Below are positions 1-4,952 of a DNA stretch of 6,233 bases, piece after piece. This stretch comes from Actinomycetes bacterium (GTDB lineage Bacteria; Actinomycetota; Acidimicrobiia; Acidimicrobiales; Acidimicrobiaceae). A program made the position numbers and the translations under genes. The stretch spans positions 1 through 6,233 of the forward strand of contig JAKASN010000127.1 in the NCBI GenBank assembly GCA_021819025.1, given 5' to 3'. Under the pieces are notes generated by a model. It worked only from the letters and a program-made list of their open reading frames with translations, searched no databases and was not told where the DNA came from. Position 1 is the stretch's first letter, and each line of letters begins with the position of its first letter.

Positions 1-1
1 G

Positions 2-115
2 ACCCATCACCTTCGTAACTCCTCCACCCCAGATCCTGCTCAGCGCGAAATCTATTCACTGTTGGGAGTGCGCGATTCCCTCGGACGGACCAAGAAGGTG
101 GTTGCCGAACTGTAG
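2..115 (+). CDS. C-terminal fragment of an unidentified protein (possible transposase tail)
   Basis: An open frame enters from the left edge and runs 37 codons to TAG at 113-115. The visible C-terminus reads, in part, STPDPAQREIYSLLGV and ends in KKVVAEL. It looks coding: it has no stop, the residue mix is balanced, and there is a helical 'PxQxxIxxLLGV' pattern. That pattern resembles the tails of some DDE transposases (IS1634-like) as I remember them, but too little is present to assign a family. The hairpin about 40 bp past the stop would fit a terminator or an element end. The start and most of the gene lie outside the window. The assignment as coding is moderate and the transposase idea is weak. 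Confidence 0.45.
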   Translation, partial: THHLRNSSTPDPAQREIYSLLGVRDSLGRTKKVVAEL

Positions 116-153
116 TGCCCGAATTATCGCACCGTTATGTCCGCGACGTGGGG

Positions 154-178
154 AACTTTGGGTGATATCCCGAAAGTT
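154..178 (+). terminator. Hairpin downstream of the partial CDS
   Basis: AACTTTGGG (154-162) pairs with CCC-G-AAAGTT (169-178): nine base pairs with one bulged G and a TGATAT loop. It lies 38 bp past the TAG of the left-edge reading frame. No T-run follows, since GGGTTAGCG comes next, so it is not a classical intrinsic terminator. It could end transcription of the upstream gene or mark the terminal region of a mobile element. Confidence 0.3.
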
Positions 179-236
179 GGGTTAGCGAGATTGCGAGGTC
201 GAATCTCGATAAAAATTAGAGCCGACGGAGTAACCC
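179..236. repeat. Nested inverted repeats in the aroKB upstream region
   Basis: An outer stem, GGGTTA (179-184) with TAACCC (231-236), encloses an inner stem, CGAGATT (186-192) with AATCTCG (202-208). The inner stem closes a nine-base loop, GCGAGGTCG. The inner stem follows the 5' arm of the outer one after a single base, so both could form together in an RNA. No known riboswitch or RNA family was recognised. The T-arm-like GTCGAAT falls in this loop, but no tRNA can be folded around it. Confidence 0.35.
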
Positions 237-306
237 GAGCTAATGTACCTGCGGAAGCAGCAAAGCTCTAGCAGTGGGGCCCACCGCGGAGGGGTTTGTG
301 TCCGGC

Positions 307-312
307 TACAAT
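307..312 (+). promoter_or_regulatory. Candidate -10 box for the small ORF and aroKB
   Basis: TACAAT matches five of six positions of the sigma-70 consensus TATAAT. Transcription from about 319 would give a leader of about 55 bases holding the 330-348 hairpin and the GGAGG at 365-369. No convincing -35 box lies at the normal distance (CCGCGG occupies 284-289), so this is only a candidate. Confidence 0.25.
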
Positions 313-329
313 TGCACCCTAGCGAGGCG

Positions 330-348
330 CCCCCAAAAGTGGTGGGGG
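330..348 (+). other. GC-rich leader hairpin before the small ORF
   Basis: CCCCCA (330-335) pairs with TGGGGG (343-348) around a seven-base loop, AAAGTGG. It stands 16 bases upstream of the GGAGG ribosome binding site, between the candidate -10 box and the first start codon. It could influence ribosome access or mRNA stability. It has no T-run, so it is not a standard terminator. Confidence 0.3.
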
Positions 349-373
349 AGGCTTGAGACATTCCGGAGGATGA

Positions 374-532
374 ATGAAGGTGGAGACCGATGGGCCGAGG
401 CAGCGCCCCTTGAGCGACGGCGGTCGTTTGCTGATCGGCACTAAGAAGTCATATCGGAAACCCCATGACCATCGCCATCTACCCGAGATGCATTGCCGGG
501 AGTTTTGGTCGGATTCCCGGGCGAAACAATGA
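374..532 (+). CDS. Candidate small ORF, 52 aa, translationally coupled to aroKB
   Basis: An ATG at 374 follows a perfect GGAGG (365-369) with a four-base gap. The frame stays open for 52 codons and stops at TGA 530-532. That TGA overlaps the ATG at 529 of aroKB as ATGA, the usual arrangement for translational coupling. An in-frame TGA at 371-373 makes 374 the first possible start. The product is basic and hydrophilic (MKVETDGPRQRPLSDGG...SRAKQ), with many R, H and K, no membrane segment and no recognised domain. It has one Y, one F and one W, so it is not an obvious aromatic attenuator peptide. It may be a genuine small protein or a leader whose translation delivers ribosomes to aroKB, which has no clear Shine-Dalgarno of its own. 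Chance openness cannot be excluded. Confidence 0.38.
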   Translation: MKVETDGPRQRPLSDGGRLLIGTKKSYRKPHDHRHLPEMHCREFWSDSRAKQ

Positions 533-2109
533 TTGTCTTGATCGGATTCATGGGTGCTGGCAAGACCACCGTCGGATACCTTCTCGCCGAGAAGCTTGGA
601 GTTCCTTTCGTCGATATCGATATTCTTATCGAACGCAAGGAAAAGAGATCTGTGCGGGAGATTTTCGACGCTGAAGGCGAAGCGTCGTTTAGACAGCTAG
701 AGCACCGTGCAGTGGTGGAGATCCTCGCAGGACCCGATGCAGTAGTTGCGTTGGGGGGCGGTGCAGCTGAGCACGCCGGGACGCGTCTGGCACTAAAGGG
801 CGCAGTCGTGGTGTATCTCGAAGTCGATTATGAAGAAGCGGTTCTGCGGATCGGACATGACGCATACCGCCCAATGATGTCGATGCCTGACGTTCGCGGA
901 ATCTACGGGCGCCGCCTTCCGCTTTACCGAAGCGTTTCGACGCTGCGAATATCCACGGATGGGAGACGTCCCGAAGCGATCGTAATGGACATTATCGAAG
1001 CCGTGGTGGCACCAGAGACGGTGCCGGCTGGGGCTCGAAGCGTTCTCGTGGCTCCGATGGGTGGTGCGCATCACGTCCACATCGGTTCTGGGTTAATGCG
1101 AAGTTTTGCCGAGTTGCTTCCAGCGCTTCATGGGGCCGAGAATGTCTTTCTAATCTCGTCCCCAAGTGACTTTACCCTCGCGGAGGAGATCGCCAGCGGA
1201 CTGGGGCGAGTCGGCCTTAGTTCATCGATCTTTACCGTACCAGAAGGGGCTGATTGTAAGACCTTTGAAGTCGCCCACCAGGTCGCTCTCCATCTCGCTC
1301 AGGGAAATGCGCATCGCGACGACCTGGTCGTAGGTCTTGGCGATGATTCACTCTGTTACTTGGTTGGGTTTGTTGCTGCCACCTTCAACCGAGGTATCAA
1401 GCTGGCACTGATCCCCACCACGTTGTTGGGTCAAGTTGATCTTGCCATAGGTGGCAAGAATGCCATCAACTTGCCACAGGGGTCGAATCTCGTCGGGACG
1501 ATCTACCAGCCGATCGTCGTGGTGAATGACGTCTCCTTGGCTGATTCGCGGCGTTTCAATGGTTTTCGTTCCGGTATCGCCGAAGCTTTGAAGCACGCCT
1601 TTATCGCTGACGAGTCGCTTCTTCGCTTGCTTGGAGAGCAGGCCGATAAGATACTCGGCGGTGACATCGGACTGCTGGCTGACGTCGTGACTCGCTCCGT
1701 GGAGATCAAGGCGCAGATCGTTGCTGCCGACGAGCGTGAACAAGGCGAACGTATCTATTTGAATTATGGCCATACCTTCGCCCACGCTTTTGAGAACTTG
1801 TTGGAGGCCGGTCCGGATCGTCATGGCGAGGCAGTTTCCCTTGGGATGATGGCTGCGGCGCATCTGGCTTTTGAGCAAGGACGAATCGGAAGTGACCTTG
1901 TCGAACTCCACCGCAGGGTGTTGAATCTTTATGGACTGCCGACCTCCGCTAAGTTTCCACTCCCTGAGATGCACCAAGCTTGGCTACACGACAAGAAGTA
2001 TCGCGGCGGGGTGAGATTTGTGGTCCTAAACGGAATTGGGCGCCCCGAAGGCGGCGTTGCGGTCTCAAACGAAGTTCTCGGGGCGGTATTGGCAGACTTG
2101 GCTGGCTAG
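529..2109 (+). CDS. aroKB: Bifunctional shikimate kinase / 3-dehydroquinate synthase (fusion)
   Basis: The 526-residue protein joins two cytosolic chorismate-pathway enzymes. Residues 1-165 are shikimate kinase (ATP + shikimate to shikimate 3-phosphate): P-loop GFMGAGKTT (6-14, K12), DID (29-31), substrate Arg55 in FRQLE, GGG (76-78), lid Arg114 and Arg129 before PLY. Residues about 170-526 are 3-dehydroquinate synthase (DAHP to 3-dehydroquinate, NAD and divalent metal). Metal ligands are Glu352 (AEALKHA), His415 (GHTFAHA) and His432 (HGEAV); Asp304 and Lys310 lie in QVDLAIGGK; Lys355, Lys394, Arg408, Asn412, His419 and Lys489/490 are present. Oddly, the usual GGGxxGD NAD motif reads GDDSLCY (271-277), DGE..K reads EGADCK (239-244) and GKN reads GSN (318-320). 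The gene order is kinase then synthase, as in other AroKB fusions. ATG 529 was chosen because it matches the usual kinase N-terminus and overlaps the upstream frame; an in-frame TTG at 493 would add 12 residues. No other aro gene is in the window. Confidence 0.93.
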   Translation: MIVLIGFMGAGKTTVGYLLAEKLGVPFVDIDILIERKEKRSVREIFDAEGEASFRQLEHRAVVEILAGPDAVVALGGGAAEHAGTRLALKGAVVVYLEVDYEEAVLRIGHDAYRPMMSMPDVRGIYGRRLPLYRSVSTLRISTDGRRPEAIVMDIIEAVVAPETVPAGARSVLVAPMGGAHHVHIGSGLMRSFAELLPALHGAENVFLISSPSDFTLAEEIASGLGRVGLSSSIFTVPEGADCKTFEVAHQVALHLAQGNAHRDDLVVGLGDDSLCYLVGFVAATFNRGIKLALIPTTLLGQVDLAIGGKNAINLPQGSNLVGTIYQPIVVVNDVSLADSRRFNGFRSGIAEALKHAFIADESLLRLLGEQADKILGGDIGLLADVVTRSVEIKAQIVAADEREQGERIYLNYGHTFAHAFENLLEAGPDRHGEAVSLGMMAAAHLAFEQGRIGSDLVELHRRVLNLYGLPTSAKFPLPEMHQAWLHDKKYRGGVRFVVLNGIGRPEGGVAVSNEVLGAVLADLAG

Positions 2110-2181
2110 CCGTGCTAGGAAATCGGTGTCTTACTGCCACTTAGCCGTGGGCATCTCTCGATGCTGGCGGTTCTCGAGAGC

Positions 2182-2204
2182 CGAGCTTCCCGGGGGGAAT
2201 CTCG
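2182..2204 (+). terminator. Candidate terminator hairpin after aroKB
   Basis: CGAG-C-TTCCC (2182-2191) pairs with GGGAA-T-CTCG (2195-2204): nine base pairs and one C-T mismatch around a GGG loop. It sits about 70 bp downstream of the aroKB stop. There is no T-run after it, so termination activity is an inference from position and stability. Confidence 0.3.
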
Positions 2205-2281
2205 AGGTATCGAGCTCTGACCGGTGACAATGAGCCGTGTTCTTTTAGATATGGGCGCTTCTGAATCACTGCGATCGTACC

Positions 2282-2302
2282 GGGCGGCGCTTCAAGCCGC
2301 CC
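2282..2302. repeat. Perfect seven-bp GC hairpin in the convergent spacer
   Basis: GGGCGGC (2282-2288) and GCCGCCC (2296-2302) form a perfect stem around GCTTCAA. Neither strand has a T-run next to it. It may act as a bidirectional transcription barrier or be part of an RNA structure. Confidence 0.35.
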
Positions 2303-2469
2303 ATGACAGGAAAAATCTGCCTGCCGAGACTTGGGGTAATGCCTGTAGAGGTATGGGCCAAAAGCACTCTTGGTCTTCTCCGGCGGTCCGGACACTCCTT
2401 GGAGAGGTGTGCCAAAAGATGCCTAGCTTTGCTGTGTTCTGGCGTGGGCCACGGTGTTTATTGATTTGA

Positions 2470-2522
2470 AGTCCCCTCGGGAGGCGTGATTGGCCGCTGC
2501 TGGATCTACCCCTCGGGGGACT
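2470..2522 (-). terminator. Long imperfect inverted repeat just after the MFS gene
   Basis: AGTCCCCT (2470-2477) pairs with GGGGGACT (2515-2522), one pair being a G-T wobble, and the arms continue with mismatches through the two CCCCTCGGG copies. On the minus strand it begins one base past the TGA of the MFS gene (2524-2526), as expected for a terminator of that gene. It is followed by TTCAAATCAATAAAC rather than a T-run. The arms can fold together or as separate small hairpins. Confidence 0.35.
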
Positions 2523-2523
2523 C

Positions 2524-3750
2524 TCATGAGGTTGGCGGCGAGAGTCGTGTCTTGAGCATTTGGTGGAAGAGGAGCAGATTCGTCCCGGCAAGTGTTACCA
2601 CGGTAATGCCAACGAGAAGCAGCGTTGTCCGGTATCCGAGATAAGCAAGCGATGTTCCGATGAGCACCGGAGTGATCATTGATGCGGCGCTTGTCGCGGT
2701 GAACAGTGCCGCATTCGCCTTGGCGATCTTATGGGCAGGCGTTTCTCTAGCAACCAGGGAAATTGCCAGGGGAAACATCAGTCCGTGAGAAGTTCCTAGG
2801 ACCATCATTGCCACAAAGAGAGTTGTCGGGTCGTGGCCGAGTGCCAATGCAACGAGGCCCACAATCATTGGCAACGCACCGAAATTTAGCAGTAATCGGG
2901 TTCTGGGTTGGTGAGCTCTCCATACCAGTGCTAGTCGAACTACAACCGCGGCACCGAAGAAGACGGTGAAAGCGAGTTGCATGGTGGCAGTCGACGTCCC
3001 GTAAAGCGCGTGCCCAATCAGTACGCCAAAAGTAATGACGGTTACGAATGGAATCTGATTTATCAATTGTGCAACGATCGCGATGCGCAGGGGATAAGGA
3101 CCATCAAGGCGCGTGGTCGGCTCTGAAGCGGAGTTGGTCGGCTTCACTGGGACACTGTGGCGCGCGACGAATGCGAAAAGCACCATGCTAGCCAAGGCGC
3201 AAGGCACGAATATAAGTAGCGCAACGGGTAATGAATCTCCATTGGCGCGAAGCGCAAGAGACTCCAGTAGGGGACCGATCGCGAGGCTTCCGGTTAACGC
3301 GACGGTAAAGGCCGCTAAAGCCCGGTCTTGGCTGATGCCCCTAAGACGCCCGGCGACGGTAGTCAAGCTCGGCATCACAAGTCCGCTAGCGAGACCAAGA
3401 AAGATCGTGGAGGCAAAGTAGGTGGGTATTGAGCGACCCACGCTGAGTACGATGATTGCTAAAGTTATCGCGCTCAGTCCAAAGAAAAGGCTACGGTTGA
3501 GGCGGTGCCGCGGCCCACGAACGACAAGCGCTAGGTTCGCAAGTATCGTTATGACGCCCCCCACGGACACCGCAGTGCCGATCTCCGGAGTCGTAAGGGA
3601 CAGAATGTTGCGACCGAAGGGAGCGTACGAAGTCTGTAACGCGTTCTCGCTCATGCGATAAAGCGCCGCCATGGCAAGGAAAGCGAGTAGCGGCGCAAGC
3701 TTGCGCCGGTTTGCGGTGGGGCCACTTTTGTGTCTAGGTCCCGCCATCAC
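2524..3750 (-). CDS. MFS (major facilitator superfamily) transporter, 12 membrane segments
   Basis: This 408-residue inner-membrane protein would move a small solute by coupling to an ion gradient, or act as a drug exporter. Hydrophobic helices lie near residues 18-36, 56-77, 87-104, 108-130, 146-164 and 175-196. A hydrophilic central loop (about 197-220, with PVKPTNSASEPTTR) follows, then helices near 222-246, 252-275, 285-304, 308-331, 345-370 and 374-396. This is the 6+6 MFS fold at normal length. The loop between helices 2 and 3 reads RGPRHRLNRS, a degenerate motif A without the usual Asp. Residues giving substrate specificity cannot be recognised. The gene stands alone, convergent with aroKB. 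The frame opens at GTG 3750 followed directly by ATG 3747; either could be used, and neither has a Shine-Dalgarno. Palindromes just upstream suggest a repressor-controlled promoter. Confidence 0.9.
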   Translation of the reverse strand: MMAGPRHKSGPTANRRKLAPLLAFLAMAALYRMSENALQTSYAPFGRNILSLTTPEIGTAVSVGGVITILANLALVVRGPRHRLNRSLFFGLSAITLAIIVLSVGRSIPTYFASTIFLGLASGLVMPSLTTVAGRLRGISQDRALAAFTVALTGSLAIGPLLESLALRANGDSLPVALLIFVPCALASMVLFAFVARHSVPVKPTNSASEPTTRLDGPYPLRIAIVAQLINQIPFVTVITFGVLIGHALYGTSTATMQLAFTVFFGAAVVVRLALVWRAHQPRTRLLLNFGALPMIVGLVALALGHDPTTLFVAMMVLGTSHGLMFPLAISLVARETPAHKIAKANAALFTATSAASMITPVLIGTSLAYLGYRTTLLLVGITVVTLAGTNLLLFHQMLKTRLSPPTS

Positions 3751-3777
3751 GTGTTACACACTTTGGCTGGTAGCCAA
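3751..3777 (-). promoter_or_regulatory. Candidate operator at the MFS gene start
   Basis: Two small inverted repeats lie directly before the start codon: GTGT-T-ACAC (3751-3759) and TTGGCT-GGT-AGCCAA (3763-3777), the second a perfect 6-3-6 palindrome. Their place over the expected promoter or leader suggests a repressor site. The second could instead be a small mRNA hairpin. No regulator gene is in the window. Confidence 0.35.
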
Positions 3778-3836
3778 CAGGAGTGGACCTGCGCGATGCC
3801 AGCGAAGTCGGGAGTCGGTGTCGTCGAGGTTGCGTA

Positions 3837-3864
3837 AATTATTTGATAATTGCCGAAGGCGGCA
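3837..3864. promoter_or_regulatory. Tandem palindromes overlapping a possible plus-strand promoter
   Basis: AATTAT-TTG-ATAATT (3837-3851) is a perfect 6-3-6 palindrome in an AT-rich patch. It is followed with one shared base by TGCCG-AAGG-CGGCA (3851-3864), a perfect five-bp stem. They lie about 90-115 bp upstream of the MFS start. On the plus strand TTGCCG (3850-3855), a 17-base spacer and CATAAT (3873-3878) form a sigma-70-like promoter that these palindromes would cover. This is an operator-like arrangement, inferred from sequence only. Confidence 0.35.
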
Positions 3865-4092
3865 TCGGCTCTCATAATGTAGCGAGGAGATATTGTTGAG
3901 GGCAAACCTTGCCGGTCTCATTTGTTAGGGCCCAGCTCATGGAACGTGCCGCCCTTGGGAAGTACTCGATGGCGAGGCGTTTTTCCAACTGGGCCCAGAT
4001 GCGACGGCGGGGGGTCGCGATTTGGGCGCCCGAGAGGGACAAAGACAGCACAGCATGGCTACGGAGTCGGTCGTGCTTGTTGGTGCTTTCCA

Positions 4093-4110
4093 TGAGCCGG
4101 CAATGGCTCA
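4093..4110 (-). terminator. Small hairpin at the lyase stop codon
   Basis: TGAGCC and GGCTCA (4093-4098 and 4105-4110) form a perfect six-bp stem with a six-base loop. On the minus strand its first arm begins with the TGA stop codon of the lyase gene. No T-run follows, so it is only a weak candidate for the end of the operon transcript. Confidence 0.2.
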
Positions 4111-4914
4111 AGTGGATCCTAGATACCTTGGGTTGATCGACCGTGGCATCGGGCCCTTGATGCGGGTCCCATTGTTACTCTCTTCCCACGCGTGCGCGAG
4201 GATGCCGACGCTGCGGGCCAGTGCAAAGACGCCGCGGGCCAATGGAGCCGGAAAGCCCAGTTCAGCGTAGATGATGGCGGTGGCACCATCGACATTCATT
4301 GGAATCGCCCGAGTTCGACCCTGCGAGAGGATAGCTTCGATCTCCTTGCCGATGCGCAGGTAACGACCGCCAACCGCGCCTTCGGCGATCGCCGCGTCAA
4401 CTAAGCCCAGGAGGGGGTCTCGCCGGGGATCATAGGCATGGAAACGATGCCCGAAGCCGGGTATGTATTTTGTGCGCAACCTCCAAGCGTCGACCACCTT
4501 TTGCGCCGCTTCACCCGCCGTTACACCTGAATCTTCCAGTTCCCGGATCTCATATAGTAGTTCCACGCATTGTTGTCCCGCTCCACCATGGACGTCGCCC
4601 AAAAGGTTTACGCCTGTTGCCATGGCGCTGTTGAGTCCAATTCCGCAGGTAGCGGCCATCCGCGCCGCGGCAATTGATGGAGCTTGAGGACCATGATCGA
4701 CCGATGCAACCAAGGCGGCCTCAAAGAGTCGGCTTTGAGAATCTGTGGGTGTTGTTCCCATCGCCATGAGCCAAATTACCGAGACGAAATCCCAATCGAG
4801 GATCAACTCGCTAATTTCGTGTCCGCGCAAGCGAATTCTCCCGGGCCTAATGTCTGAGATTCCTGTAGCCCACCAATTCTCGAGTTCGCTCTTGAGGATC
4901 GTGTCATCGTTCAT
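4108..4914 (-). CDS. Citryl-CoA lyase-like protein (short citrate-synthase-fold)
   Basis: This 268-residue cytosolic enzyme has the citrate synthase fold but is far shorter than a normal citrate synthase (about 370-430 residues), the size of stand-alone citryl-CoA lyases. All three catalytic positions are visible: His109 in GDVHGGAGQ (His274 of pig citrate synthase), His156 in PGFGHRFH (His320) and Asp209 in MNVDGA (Asp375). VDHGPQAPS (72-80) carries the other conserved His74, and R234 and H241 fall in ARSVGILAHAWEE. The family cleaves citryl-CoA, or a related acyl-CoA, to acetyl-CoA and oxaloacetate, or runs the reverse condensation. It follows the CoA-transferase gene by 38 bp, and AAAGGAGA lies nine bases before ATG 4914, so the two are probably made and used together. 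The substrate is not decided by the sequence; a citrate analogue is possible. Confidence 0.88.
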   Translation of the reverse strand: MNDDTILKSELENWWATGISDIRPGRIRLRGHEISELILDWDFVSVIWLMAMGTTPTDSQSRLFEAALVASVDHGPQAPSIAAARMAATCGIGLNSAMATGVNLLGDVHGGAGQQCVELLYEIRELEDSGVTAGEAAQKVVDAWRLRTKYIPGFGHRFHAYDPRRDPLLGLVDAAIAEGAVGGRYLRIGKEIEAILSQGRTRAIPMNVDGATAIIYAELGFPAPLARGVFALARSVGILAHAWEESNNGTRIKGPMPRSINPRYLGST

Positions 4915-4922
4915 AGTGGGAG

Positions 4923-4930
4923 TCTCCTTT
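4923..4930 (-). promoter_or_regulatory. Shine-Dalgarno of the lyase gene
   Basis: On the minus strand AAAGGAGA lies nine bases before ATG 4914. It lies in the 38-bp gap after the CoA-transferase stop and fixes the start of the lyase gene. Confidence 0.75.
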
Positions 4931-4952
4931 TCATATGAGTTGTCATGCCTAT

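Larger units (their letters stand above)
2110..2523. other. Convergent spacer with hairpins and no convincing gene
   Basis: This 414-bp stretch separates the 3' ends of aroKB (plus) and the MFS gene (minus). It holds several stem-loops: 2182-2204, 2282-2302 (GGGCGGC with GCCGCCC, seven perfect pairs) and 2470-2522. It also has short direct repeats: GCCAAAAG at 2357-2364 and 2411-2418, and CCCCTCGGG at 2473-2481 and 2509-2517. An 81-codon plus-strand frame from GTG 2224 to 2469 and longer minus-strand frames overlap each other. None has a Shine-Dalgarno or a recognisable domain, so none is called. The region may be terminators, a structured RNA or decayed sequence. Confidence 0.5.
3751..4107. 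other. Spacer between the MFS gene and the lyase gene; no confident gene
   Basis: This 357-bp gap lies between two minus-strand genes. Next to the MFS start it holds palindromes (3751-3777 and 3837-3864). A 79-codon minus-strand frame starts at TTG 4111, overlapping the lyase stop as TTGA, and ends at 3872. A 75-codon plus-strand frame starts at TTG 3909. They overlap each other, have weak starts and show no recognisable domain, so I call neither. The minus-strand one is the better candidate because of its coupling position and a possible AGGA five bases before its start. Confidence 0.45.

Noticed and set aside
186..208. T-arm-like GTCGAAT loop suggesting a tRNA
   Set aside because: The loop lacks the usual TTC start, and no acceptor, D or anticodon arm can be formed around it.
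271..289. GTGGGGCCCACCGCGG resembling a T-box antiterminator
   Set aside because: The TGGN tRNA-binding bulge is missing, no specifier loop or terminator was found, and the downstream gene is not a usual T-box target.
493..528. TTG 493 as the aroKB start, adding 12 residues
   Set aside because: The added residues do not match shikimate kinase N-termini, whereas ATG 529 fits the family and the ATGA junction. It cannot be fully excluded.
1348..1977. 209-codon minus-strand frame opposite aroKB
   Set aside because: It is antisense to a strongly supported conserved gene and its translation matches no family; it is a shadow of aroKB codon use.
2224..2469. 81-codon plus-strand frame
   Set aside because: It has no Shine-Dalgarno, no recognisable domain, spans strong hairpins and overlaps equally long minus-strand frames.
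3872..4111. 79-codon minus-strand frame overlapping the lyase stop as TTGA
   Set aside because: It has a TTG start, only a weak AGGA and no recognisable domain; a plus-strand frame over the same bases is almost as long. Possible but not supported.
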